NCBI RefSeq assembly: GCF_001707825.1
Contig: NZ_LYBM01000008.1
Coordinates: 1-64,000 of the forward strand
Length of the DNA stretch: 64,000 nt
From: Veronia pacifica
GTDB lineage: Bacteria > Pseudomonadota > Gammaproteobacteria > Enterobacterales > Vibrionaceae
Direction of reading: 5' to 3'
A program made the position numbers and the translations under genes. Below the pieces are notes generated by a model. That model was not told where the DNA came from. It did no database searches and worked only from the letters and a program-made list of their open reading frames with translations. Below, one piece after another: positions 1 to 8,493 of this stretch. Every line of letters starts with the position of its first letter. Within the stretch, counting starts at the first letter, position 1.

Positions 1-920
1 TTGGCAGTCTCAGTTTCCTGTGACCAGTCAACTAATTGAACATCTAATGGCTTTGCTGCTTGCTCACCAAATATTCGTGTCAATTGTTCAACCGCCAGCG
101 ACTTCAGTTTTTCTTCACCTGCCGTCTTCCTTGTTTGTGCGTTATAACCAATAAAACCAAACAAGGCACCGGCGCCTTTCCCACCATTCACTGTCGCGTC
201 ATGGATTTCTACCAAGGGTCCGAGACGACTGCTAGCAGTACCAGAGTTACCGTCTTCTCGCCAGAAAGGTTTCTCATAGACTGCAACCAGTTTTGCATGT
301 GCAGCCATCCAGGTTGGTGTATTGACCATGGCGTTAAGTATGTTTTCCGGCAGTTCAGGTGAAAAACCAATTTGATCAACCAATATTCGCAGTGGTAATG
401 CGGTGATCACATAGTCAGCCTCAACTGTAAAGCTATCTTCATTCCGCTCATAAGTTACAATGTAACTATTGTTATCTTTACTGACACGGGTAACCTGCGC
501 ATTTAACTCAACTTGCTCTGGATTGAGTTGCTCAAACACAGCGTTCACCAGAGCGTACATACCACCCTCTATGCGATACGAGCTTGGTGTATTTACATAA
601 ATACCAGGAATCACTTTTGGCGGTGCGCCTTTGGCTTCATCAATCAAATAGTTGCCCTCTTCGTGCTGAGTGAAGGCGTTCAATGAGAATTTTTTCACCA
701 AGGATTCAATTCGCCGATTCATGCCTGGCCAAAACCACGATGGCCCAAGGTCATAATATTCACTTTCACCGCGACGTGTTGTCTGTGAGGTGAGTATTCG
801 ACCACCAATTCTATCGCGTGACTCAAGAATGATTGAATCTATACCTTTCTGCTTAAGCAAATATGCTGCATAGAGTCCACTGAGGCCAGCGCCAATAATA
901 ACCACTTTATTTTTTTTCAT
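1..920 (-). CDS. FAD-dependent amine oxidase (C-terminus outside window)
   Basis: The first 306 residues are visible and run off the left edge. The N-terminus is a Rossmann FAD-binding motif (VVIIGAGLSGLYAAYLL, from about residue 5), followed by the ESRDRIGGR sequence typical of flavin amine oxidases (PF01593). The family oxidises primary or secondary amines, or carries out related flavin-dependent dehydrogenations. The substrate cannot be told from this portion. It lies 33 bp downstream of an SDR gene on the same strand, so the two are probably co-transcribed. The ATG at 918-920 comes just before the FAD motif. Confidence 0.85.
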   Translation of the reverse strand, partial: MKKNKVVIIGAGLSGLYAAYLLKQKGIDSIILESRDRIGGRILTSQTTRRGESEYYDLGPSWFWPGMNRRIESLVKKFSLNAFTQHEEGNYLIDEAKGAPPKVIPGIYVNTPSSYRIEGGMYALVNAVFEQLNPEQVELNAQVTRVSKDNNSYIVTYERNEDSFTVEADYVITALPLRILVDQIGFSPELPENILNAMVNTPTWMAAHAKLVAVYEKPFWREDGNSGTASSRLGPLVEIHDATVNGGKGAGALFGFIGYNAQTRKTAGEEKLKSLAVEQLTRIFGEQAAKPLDVQLVDWSQETETA

Positions 921-953
921 AATATTGCCTCCAATCTTGCATCACGAACAGTG

Positions 954-1616
954 TTAAAACGCCTCATTCTGAGGGCGAAGATCGAGTTCGTGGCTCCATG
1001 TTGATTTAGGCTGCTTCACCAGATTGAGATAGACTTCTGCGATATCTTTAGGCAGCAGAGCATTTTCAATTTGTAGGTTTGGAAAACGCTTGAGACTGAC
1101 TTCAGACCAGATGATTCCATCCAGTATTACATGAGCAATATGGATACCATTCGGTTGAAACTCTCGTGCCAGAGACTGTGCCAATCCCCGTAATGCAAAT
1201 TTCGCTGATGCAAAGGGAGAGAAGCCTTTGCCGCCCTTGGTGCTTGCCGTTGCGCCAGTAAAAATCACGGTTCCTCTATGCAATGCTGCCATTGCTGGGA
1301 TAGCGGATTTTGCTACATTAAATGCAGACAGGGTGGTCGTTTTCCACGTTTGCTCAAAGTCATCGGCGGTCAAACTTTCCAGTTGTCCTCGGCCCAGATG
1401 AGCAACATTATGAATCACGATTTCAGGTGTTCCATAATGTTTGGTTATTTCAGCGAAAACTCTGTCTGTCGCATCTGGATCAGTCAAATCAGCCTCAAAG
1501 TCACCTCCATGACGGGCGATTCCCAGCACGGTGTAGCCTTCCATTTCGAAACGCTCTTTCAGTGCTTTTCCGAGCCCTGCACCATAGCCAGTGATCACAG
1601 CGAGTTTCTTGTCCAT
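954..1616 (-). CDS. SDR-family protein lacking the catalytic tyrosine
   Basis: This 220-residue short-chain dehydrogenase/reductase-fold protein has the nucleotide-binding motif TGYGAGLG at residues 9-16. The canonical YxxxK active site reads FASAK (F135, K139), so the catalytic tyrosine is a phenylalanine. This resembles the atypical SDR_c10 subgroup, in which Phe replaces Tyr. The ATG at 1616 was chosen because AGGAG sits 6 bases upstream; a longer reading to 1688 would add 24 residues without family resemblance. It is the first gene of a likely pair with the amine oxidase. Classical oxidoreductase activity is doubtful without Tyr. Confidence 0.85.
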   Translation of the reverse strand: MDKKLAVITGYGAGLGKALKERFEMEGYTVLGIARHGGDFEADLTDPDATDRVFAEITKHYGTPEIVIHNVAHLGRGQLESLTADDFEQTWKTTTLSAFNVAKSAIPAMAALHRGTVIFTGATASTKGGKGFSPFASAKFALRGLAQSLAREFQPNGIHIAHVILDGIIWSEVSLKRFPNLQIENALLPKDIAEVYLNLVKQPKSTWSHELDLRPQNEAF

Positions 1617-2026
1617 GTCCTTCTCCTGCTGAATTAATGCAGATGTTCTTAATGAAGCTATTGTGCCCATTTGAAAAAAAACGGACAAATGATGAGTTTT
1701 TGTGCTGAGTAAAGAAATTGTTTCTCGGAGGGTGACTGTAGCGATTGTGGATAAATTACACCTTATTTTGAGAGGAGTTAAAAATCACAAACTACTGTTT
1801 AGAAACAATTATTTTAGTGTTCAATGAAATTGGTTATTGGGAGTGATAATGCATGCATTACCCGTTAGGTGTATTTTTGGTGTGGTAAAAATGAAGATTC
1901 CGCCGTTATGTTTGCATCATAACCCTATATATTCTCGCCCAATAAAATGTTGTTTTCTATTTTTGGTAGGGCTTGGCTGTCGTCAGGTATCTCCACATTG
2001 GGCAGAGACGTATATTCGGAGTGATC
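1617..2026. other. divergent intergenic region
   Basis: About 410 bp between the SDR start (minus strand) and the first barrel gene (plus strand). It must carry both promoters. I see no convincing gene, hairpin or operator in it. Confidence 0.5.
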
Positions 2027-2632
2027 ATGAAAAAATCCCTAATCCTTATGGCTGGTGTATTACTTACCGCTCAAGCAAATGCTGACGAATTTCATCCGTA
2101 TATTGGTGGCGGTATAGGTAAAACATCGATCAATGATTCAGGCTGGTCTGTTTCTGAGCAGGAAGGCTCTCGGATGAAGTCGAATGCGATGGACTATCAC
2201 GCGTTTGCCGGTGTTTATCAGGACAAAATTTTTGGCTTTGAACTGGGTTATACCAAGTACGGCAGAACATCGATCGCTGACGGTATTGGAAAGGCGGTTG
2301 ATTATCATTGGCAGCCTACTTCTATTTCAGCATCGGTAAATATGGGTTATACCTCCAAGTCTGGTATCCGACCTTTTGTTCTGCTGGGCGGCTCATATGT
2401 GAAAATTAACCAATCAAGACCTTTGATCAAAAATGGCGAAAACGGTGTGGTTGGGCTTCATTACGGCATTGGTGCCGAATATGCGCCTGCTGTTACTAAA
2501 GGAGTCACTTTCCGAGTGGCATACGAAGGCGACATGATTGAAATTAATCGCTCATCCATTGTAGATCCAGCAGGTAAAGACTACGGGATTAGTCTCGGCA
2601 GTGTTTATGCTGGCGCGGCCTATAAATTTTAA
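2027..2632 (+). CDS. outer-membrane beta-barrel protein (copy 1)
   Basis: 201 residues with a Sec signal peptide (MKKSLILMAGVLLTAQANA, cleavage after ANA). The mature part begins with FHPYIGGGIGKTS, alternates hydrophobic and polar residues, and ends in aromatic Phe (AAYKF), typical of small 8-stranded OmpA/OmpW-like outer-membrane barrels. The ATG at 2027 was chosen because it begins the signal peptide; the longer frame from 1973 adds non-signal residues. The next gene is a related barrel starting 18 bp after the stop, so the two form a tandem pair. No specific ligand can be assigned. Confidence 0.8.
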   Translation: MKKSLILMAGVLLTAQANADEFHPYIGGGIGKTSINDSGWSVSEQEGSRMKSNAMDYHAFAGVYQDKIFGFELGYTKYGRTSIADGIGKAVDYHWQPTSISASVNMGYTSKSGIRPFVLLGGSYVKINQSRPLIKNGENGVVGLHYGIGAEYAPAVTKGVTFRVAYEGDMIEINRSSIVDPAGKDYGISLGSVYAGAAYKF

Positions 2633-2650
2633 TTGAGTAGGCAGTCCCTG

Positions 2651-3226
2651 ATGAAAAAAAACATTCTCGCTTTATCCTTGTTTGCTGCCTGTAGTGCGCA
2701 TGCCTCGGCAGCAGACACGTCCTTCTTCTATATAGGAGGAGGTTATGGCAATACCAGCAACGTCAAGTTTAGTGATGATAAAGGACACTCGGCCAGTTAT
2801 GACGTGTCCAAAAAAACAAAACGTATATATACCGGTATAAGGTTTAATCGATTCGCTGCCCTTGAGGGACAGTATACAGATTACGGTGATCCTAAAGTGG
2901 GTAAGCTCGATGCATCATCAGTTACCGTATTGGGGAACTTTGGTTTTACCACCGACATTGGTGTGCGGCCTTTCGTTAACCTAGGTTTAGGGATCACGGC
3001 TTACAACAGTGGTCAGAATAAAAAACACAAAAACGAAAAAGATGGACGCCCATCCGTTCGTTATGGCTTTGGTGTGGAGTACACGCCAAAGCAACTGCCA
3101 CAAATCAGTGTCAGACTCGCCTCTGAGCACGATAAAGTCTTTATGGATAATGAAGATAGGGCCGTGAATAATCCGACAATGGATTTGGGGTCCGTTTACC
3201 TTGGTGTGAGCTACAACCTTTACTAA
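2651..3226 (+). CDS. outer-membrane beta-barrel protein (copy 2)
   Basis: 191 residues with a signal peptide (MKKNILALSLFAACSAHASA) and a barrel-type mature domain starting FFYIGGGYGNTSNV. It shares the layout of its upstream neighbour: IGGG near the N-terminus, a central 'G(I/V)RPFV' strand and a C-terminal aromatic strand, GVSYNLY. The pair therefore looks like an old tandem duplication. The ATG at 2651 begins the signal peptide. A strong terminator follows at 3281-3306. Confidence 0.8.
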   Translation: MKKNILALSLFAACSAHASAADTSFFYIGGGYGNTSNVKFSDDKGHSASYDVSKKTKRIYTGIRFNRFAALEGQYTDYGDPKVGKLDASSVTVLGNFGFTTDIGVRPFVNLGLGITAYNSGQNKKHKNEKDGRPSVRYGFGVEYTPKQLPQISVRLASEHDKVFMDNEDRAVNNPTMDLGSVYLGVSYNLY

Positions 3227-3280
3227 GTAGTCAGTTTTGCTCAGCACTTGCTTGGAGATTATTTCTATCTCCATGTCGAG

Positions 3281-3306
3281 AAAAGCCAGCGCAAACTGGC
3301 TTTTTT
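3281..3306 (+). terminator. intrinsic terminator after the barrel pair
   Basis: AAAAGCCAG, a 6-base loop, then CTGGCTTTTTT: a perfect 9-bp stem ending in a T-run, about 55 bp after the stop codon of the second barrel gene. Confidence 0.85.
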
Positions 3307-3459
3307 CTAACAAGAAATTCGTCACTGAACTGACAAAAATGGTATTGTGCTGTCCGTTTTAGGGCAGGACTTATTATGTTCGGGGCTTATCCTTTCAACG
3401 GACTGCGGGGAGTTAAAAAGCAAATAAACTGAAATAAGCGCATAGGTACAAAGTAATAA

Positions 3460-5097
3460 ATGAATACTCTCTCTTGGTACTCGTCGTTGTCTGAGCGCAT
3501 TAGACAGCCAAAGTTAACATTCCTCTCTACACTCTTTCTCGCTTTAACTCTCTGTTTTTCTGAGTGGTTGTTAAGACAATATTATGCTGTGGGTTCAGCT
3601 GAACATATTGGCTATTCAGTCATATATGGTTTGATAATCGGTTTTATCATCACGTATGCCTCATCTAAATTTGTTGCATTGACATATGTAGTGTTTTTTT
3701 CAATCGCATATACAATGCAGTACTCCAATCTTGCCTATTTCGGCTACTGGATGTCGCCGATGGATATTTGGTTGCTGCTTGAGAAATCGGCAGAGGTATT
3801 GGTCGACGGTGTCGCGATGATTGGGCACCTAAGTGTGTCGATTGTATTGATATTGCTGGTGTGTGCAGCCTTTACACTGTGTTTCAAAATGAGGCAGCAA
3901 AGCAAACAAAAATCTCGTGCCTTATCTGTGTTTGGCTTAATTTTACTGCTTTTCTATCCGGTGAAAATGATGCTTGATAGAGATTTTGATTTGGGTCGGC
4001 TACCAAAGCTCCAGCACACCGCAGTCAAAACATCGCTTTACACAGCGTCACGCTTTTTTGCTCATATATTACCCGATGAGATTTTAGGCTTGAGTGCAGT
4101 CAAGCCTGCGCTGCATCCTGCGCCTGCATCTCTGAATGAGGGGCTTTCTGACAATATCATTTTTGTGATGGGAGAAAGCCTTTCTTCAGACTATATGGGC
4201 GTCTTTGGATATGACCAGCCGACAACGCCTTGGCTCACTGAGCAAAAGAAGGAAGGACTCGGTCTCATTAAACAGGGCTTTTCCGGCGGTCTGTTTACCG
4301 ATATCAGTGTGCCTTATCTGTTCAATATGATTGAAAAGCCCAATGCAAGACAGCAAATTGAACGAGGTACTGCAAACCTTTTTCGGTTGGCCAAACTCCA
4401 CGGTTATCAGACTCACTTCTTATCCGCTCAAATGCGTTCAGGCCTGGCTTTGACATCGAAGATTGGAAAGCAATGGGTAGACGATTACGCAGACTCTTCA
4501 TCAATTACTGGCGACGAGTATCAGCCTGTTGATGACAGTCAATTACTTGACTGGTTGAGTAAGATAGATGCAAATAAAAAGAACTTTATAGTTTTGCATC
4601 AAAATGGCTCACATGAACCTTATGCTATTCGGTCACCTTTATCGTCAAAGGTCTTTGGAACGTCAAATCTGCTTGAAGAATACTTAAACAGTGTTCATTA
4701 CACAGACAGTATTCTTAAAGCGATCAACAGTCGTCTTGAAACACTTCCCGGCAAGTGGACACTTCTTTTTACGTCTGACCATGGTCAGCATGTGAGCAAA
4801 ACAGCGGGTGGAAAGGGCAATTTCAAATATAGCAGTAACTACGACGTACCCATCTTTATCAAATCTAACGTACCGCAGGTGAGGGATCTGGCGGGAGCAC
4901 GATTTGATCAATGTCCGAAGGTGTTTCAGGTTCAGTTGTCTGCATTTGTTGCTGAAGTATTAGGATACAGTAATGACTTTACGTCGTGTCAATCAGGGTA
5001 TATCTCAGGTAAGAGGCTGACTGGAGATTCAGGGTATATGAAGTTAACCAGACTACCGGATACAGACGAATATCAGAGTAAGATCCTTTATCGTTAG
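3460..5097 (+). CDS. membrane phosphoethanolamine-transferase-like sulfatase-fold protein
   Basis: 545 residues. About five transmembrane helices span residues 20-170, followed by a periplasmic sulfatase-fold domain (PF00884). Residues matching the EptA/MCR family are visible: E239 in MGESLS, a probable Thr nucleophile T280 in GGLFTDISVP, the HQNGSHEPY motif and FTSDHGQH with metal ligands. These enzymes transfer phosphoethanolamine to lipid A or other envelope glycans. The acceptor here is unknown; the E239-T280 spacing matches the family. It stands alone between two terminator-like hairpins. Confidence 0.8.
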   Translation: MNTLSWYSSLSERIRQPKLTFLSTLFLALTLCFSEWLLRQYYAVGSAEHIGYSVIYGLIIGFIITYASSKFVALTYVVFFSIAYTMQYSNLAYFGYWMSPMDIWLLLEKSAEVLVDGVAMIGHLSVSIVLILLVCAAFTLCFKMRQQSKQKSRALSVFGLILLLFYPVKMMLDRDFDLGRLPKLQHTAVKTSLYTASRFFAHILPDEILGLSAVKPALHPAPASLNEGLSDNIIFVMGESLSSDYMGVFGYDQPTTPWLTEQKKEGLGLIKQGFSGGLFTDISVPYLFNMIEKPNARQQIERGTANLFRLAKLHGYQTHFLSAQMRSGLALTSKIGKQWVDDYADSSSITGDEYQPVDDSQLLDWLSKIDANKKNFIVLHQNGSHEPYAIRSPLSSKVFGTSNLLEEYLNSVHYTDSILKAINSRLETLPGKWTLLFTSDHGQHVSKTAGGKGNFKYSSNYDVPIFIKSNVPQVRDLAGARFDQCPKVFQVQLSAFVAEVLGYSNDFTSCQSGYISGKRLTGDSGYMKLTRLPDTDEYQSKILYR

Positions 5098-5167
5098 CCT
5101 GCAGTCACTGACTCTTAGCATGAAACGTAGCTTTCCTATTTTTCGAGTGAAGATAAATTTTACAATC

Positions 5168-5195
5168 GTTAAGTCAGCGTTTACGCTGGCTTAAC
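5168..5195 (+). terminator. terminator-like hairpin after the sulfatase gene
   Basis: GTTAAGTCAGCG, loop TTTA, CGCTGGCTTAAC: a 12-bp stem with one G-T wobble, 70 bp after the stop. No T-run follows, so it may be a processing or stability hairpin. The rest of 5098-5418 shows nothing else I can name. Confidence 0.45.
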
Positions 5196-5418
5196 TGCCA
5201 TCTCGATTCTTTCATCGTATAAGCAATAAAGTGGTTATTTCGTCATCTCTATACGAAGCAATGTTTATAAACTTTCAGTTTAATCAGCGATGGTTAAGTA
5301 AAGACATTGCTAAAGTTAACTCTTTTAAATTCAATTAGTTTTAGTGATGAGAAAATATCCTTTCTCTGTACGGTGCTATGCTTGCGATTAAGCATATTAT
5401 TATTCAGAAAAGGGACAT

Positions 5419-6333
5419 ATGAACCGACTTGCGCATCTTAACGGAATTAAAGCATTTGAAGCAGCCGCACGACATTTAAGTTTTGTTGCAGCTGCAGAAG
5501 AGCTTAATGTCACACCGGCAGCAGTTGGTCAGCAGGTTAGGCAACTTGAAGATTGGCTAGGTATAAAGTTATTTATCCGGGCGACCTCAGGCCAGGCGAG
5601 GCTGACATTAACGGAGGAAGCTAAACAAGCTTATCCAGATATATATCAAGGTTTTAACCTGATATTAAATGGGCTCAGTAAGCTGAAAAGTCCGAATTTT
5701 GACGAAAAACTGACCGTAAGTGTTAGTCCGTCGATTGCAGCGAAATGGCTGTTACCACGAATCGCGGACTTTCAGCTCAGATTTCCTGACTACGACCTGT
5801 GTATTTCAACGAAAATCGAAACGCAGGACTATGCAAAGGAATCAATTGATATCGGTATTCGCTACGGTAATGGCTACTGGCCCGGATATGAAAGCCTCTT
5901 TCTGATGGATGAGGAAATCTTTCCCGTTTGTACGCCTGAGTTTGCTCAAAATTATCAGCTGAAAGAAGACTCGATGGAGACACTGGCTGATATCCCACTG
6001 CTATTCGATGTATCCGTCGAGAAGAATAAACTTTATCCCAGCTGGACCGAGTGGTTCGAGAAACAAAAACTCGCAATCCCTGACAACCATGTGGGACTTA
6101 AAATTAATAGCTTTTCCGAAGTCATAGAGAGCGCAATACGTGGCGAGGGATTAGCTTTGGCAAGAAGTATTTTGGTGGAAAAAGATTTAGCAGAAGGGAA
6201 GCTTGTCTGTCCTTTCGATATCGGGGCGGTCAGTTACACGTCAAATTTTGCATACTACGCGGTATGGACTGCTGGTGGTGTTGTCTCTGAAAAGGTGGAA
6301 GATTTCAAACTTTGGTTACAGGCTCAGGTTTGA
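5419..6333 (+). CDS. LysR-family transcriptional regulator (GcvA-like)
   Basis: 304 residues. The N-terminal winged helix-turn-helix (LNGIKAFEAAARHLSFVAAAEEL..TPAAVGQQVRQLE) is followed by a LysR substrate-binding domain, from about residue 95. The sequence around VTPAAVGQQVRQLEDWLG is characteristic of GcvA-type LysR proteins. AAAGGGAC sits 6-12 bases before the ATG. The next gene (an ETHE1-like metallo-hydrolase) is convergent, so target and effector cannot be inferred from context. Confidence 0.9.
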   Translation: MNRLAHLNGIKAFEAAARHLSFVAAAEELNVTPAAVGQQVRQLEDWLGIKLFIRATSGQARLTLTEEAKQAYPDIYQGFNLILNGLSKLKSPNFDEKLTVSVSPSIAAKWLLPRIADFQLRFPDYDLCISTKIETQDYAKESIDIGIRYGNGYWPGYESLFLMDEEIFPVCTPEFAQNYQLKEDSMETLADIPLLFDVSVEKNKLYPSWTEWFEKQKLAIPDNHVGLKINSFSEVIESAIRGEGLALARSILVEKDLAEGKLVCPFDIGAVSYTSNFAYYAVWTAGGVVSEKVEDFKLWLQAQV

Positions 6334-6346
6334 ACAGTCGATAAGA

Positions 6347-6375
6347 AAAGCCGCGTTAATCGCGGCTTTCTTTTT
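6347..6375. terminator. bidirectional terminator between convergent genes
   Basis: AAAGCCGCG, a 5-base loop, CGCGGCTTT, then CTTTTT. The A-rich left flank gives the minus strand a T-rich tail too, so it can serve both the LysR gene and the metallo-hydrolase. Confidence 0.8.
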
Positions 6376-6380
6376 CGGCA

Positions 6381-7154
6381 CTAGGGCAGTGCATACGTCA
6401 GGTTAAACGGGATTGCCACATCGAGAAGTTTGGGGATTGCGAGTTTGTTATCGCGCTCCAAACGTGCAGCTACATATTCTTCTTCACTCACTTTGCCGCT
6501 TAGCATCACATTTTCACTCTTCTGTTCAGCCAGTGTTGAGTAAACATCGGGTTCCTCATCATCACTTGGATAGTCATGGCACAAATAGACTTTTGTGTTA
6601 TCGGGCAGCCCATAAAGACGAGAAATCGACCGATAGAGATCATTGGCACTGCCACCGGGAAAGTCTGCCCGTGCTGTTCCTCGATGTGGTGCGAAGAGAG
6701 TATCGCCAACAAAAATACTGTCATCAATATGATACGTCAGGTCAGCGGGAGTATGTCCGGGCGTTGCCAAAACATTTACGGATATATCACTGAATGGCAG
6801 TGTGTCGCCGTCATTAAGTAGAATGTCAAAAGAAGCCAGAGGCTTACCGTTTACGGTCTCTACCCAAGTGTCATAAACATCAGCAATTTTTGTGCTGATC
6901 GCTGTCTTACCGCCAGCATATTGCTGTAAAGCCTGTGCCCCGGAAAGGTGATCCGCATGTATGTGTGTTTCGAGAATATATTGAAGCTCAAGGTCTTGCG
7001 ATTTGAGTTCATCAACCACTTTTTTTAATGAATCGTGACTGATCTTTCCATCAACATAGTCCAGTACCGGATCAATCACGATAGCCTGCTGTGATTGGGA
7101 AACAATGTACGTCAGTGTGCCTGTCTGACGGTGGAAAAAAGGCTGAACTTTCAT
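6381..7154 (-). CDS. MBL-fold metallo-hydrolase, ETHE1/persulfide-dioxygenase-like
   Basis: 257 residues. The metallo-beta-lactamase signature is THIHADH (H64, H66, D68, H69), followed by ATPGHTPADLTY and VGDTLFAPHRGTARADFPGG. The last two resemble the ETHE1/Blh persulfide dioxygenase group more than glyoxalase II. Such enzymes oxidise glutathione persulfide to sulfite. The ATG at 7154 has AGGAGGG 5 bases upstream, which decides the start over a longer frame to 7184. No rhodanese or sulfide:quinone reductase gene is adjacent, so the sulfur role is inferred from motifs alone. Confidence 0.85.
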   Translation of the reverse strand: MKVQPFFHRQTGTLTYIVSQSQQAIVIDPVLDYVDGKISHDSLKKVVDELKSQDLELQYILETHIHADHLSGAQALQQYAGGKTAISTKIADVYDTWVETVNGKPLASFDILLNDGDTLPFSDISVNVLATPGHTPADLTYHIDDSIFVGDTLFAPHRGTARADFPGGSANDLYRSISRLYGLPDNTKVYLCHDYPSDDEEPDVYSTLAEQKSENVMLSGKVSEEEYVAARLERDNKLAIPKLLDVAIPFNLTYALP

Positions 7155-7662
7155 AGTAACCCTCCTAATTATTATTTTTCTCAATCGATGCTTTGCAAAA
7201 CATCTTTTTGAATTCGGGTTTTAGTGTATTCATCCAGTCTTGCAGCGACGACGCACAAAAAATTCTCACACCGACAGAATTTCTTTGTCAGTGTCTGCAG
7301 AATTATCGTTATTAGGATGGTGTGTGAGACTGGGGTGGTGAAGACTTGACGTTGGTCATTAGGGTTTACTTGTTGTTCTAGTTCAATCAGCGAATATCAC
7401 TTTTTACGAGATACCAAAATCATACTGTCACAAAGTGAACAGACGGAACAGCGTCTCTAAACTACAACATATTCCTAGTGATTTTTTTGTGCAATTTTTT
7501 ATTTAATTTACACTAGTGTTCCGTCAATTAAAAATAGTAATGATCAACATTTTCATAATAGATGTTTAATAATATATTAATTATCAATACCTAAATAAAA
7601 TATTTTTATCATTCGTTATTACTAATGCTCTATCAAATAAAAAATTAGTATAGGTATTAATA

Positions 7663-7698
7663 TTTAACATACTGAACTTTAAAATTCAGCATGTTAAA
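7663..7698 (-). terminator. terminator-like hairpin downstream of the small lipoprotein
   Basis: A 14-bp stem with one mismatch (TTTAACATACTGAA / TTCAGCATGTTAAA) lies 27 bp past the minus-strand stop at 7725. The tail is AT-rich but not a clean T-run. The rest of 7155-7662 is very AT-rich and shows no gene. Confidence 0.45.
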
Positions 7699-7724
7699 AA
7701 ATCAAGATAAACTCAGAGGTATTA

Positions 7725-8234
7725 CTAATATGACCAATTCTCATCATTCCAGACATTATTGGGGTATGTAGAAACAAATTCGTCTCTTAAATTTAAGTTT
7801 TTAATTGAGTACCACGATTTTGAACCTGTTTTTTTCCACGATATATCCCCTAGCATAGTAACACCTGAATCATTCGACGTTACTATCATATTTATGCTTT
7901 TAAATGTTGATGATGAATCATTTCCTCGAGTTCTTTTCAATTTTACTTCATTTAGATTTATTCTTTCTCCAGAATTAGTAAGAATATAAAAAAAACCACC
8001 TTGTCCTGAAGTAACACTCTCAATTTTACCATTCTCACGTGTGAAATATAACTTAATACCACCTTTAGCGATTCCATTTAGGTTAGCAAGGCGGTTGAAG
8101 ATATCTTTGCCTTCGTACACAATTTTTCCTACAACAAGAGACTTTCCTTTCTCTGGTTTTGAGTTAGGCCCTGAAGCACAGCCAATTAGAATGAATGAGA
8201 TAACTAAAAAGAATACTTTTGAAAAGTTAGACAT
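7725..8234 (-). CDS. small lipoprotein of unknown function
   Basis: 169 residues with a lipoprotein signal: a hydrophobic stretch then a lipobox, LIGC, with Cys19. The mature part has short beta-rich segments (VVGKIVYEGKDIF, GGIKLYFTRENGKIESVTSGQGGFFYIL) that suggest a beta-sandwich or carboxypeptidase-regulatory-like fold. I do not recognise the family. It is AT-rich compared with its neighbours and stands alone ahead of the divergent M66 protease gene, which suggests acquired DNA. The ribosome-binding site is weak. Confidence 0.6.
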   Translation of the reverse strand: MSNFSKVFFLVISFILIGCASGPNSKPEKGKSLVVGKIVYEGKDIFNRLANLNGIAKGGIKLYFTRENGKIESVTSGQGGFFYILTNSGERINLNEVKLKRTRGNDSSSTFKSINMIVTSNDSGVTMLGDISWKKTGSKSWYSIKNLNLRDEFVSTYPNNVWNDENWSY

Positions 8235-8493
8235 GGTATCAGCCGTTATTAATTTAAATAATTATAAAAAATAAATTTTATATCTTTTTCTCATTTCGTT
8301 TTGCGATTCGGTTCCAAGAAAAATCAACTTTTAAGATTTGTCTATATCTACATGAAAATTTTTTTAGAAAAAATTACTTATTTATGTTCCTTGGTTGAGA
8401 CTACAGAAACGTTTACATACTTATTTTATTTAGTTAGACAATACACTAATCTAAAAGGACTGGGAAAAATTGTTCGTAGTATGAGGAGTTCAC

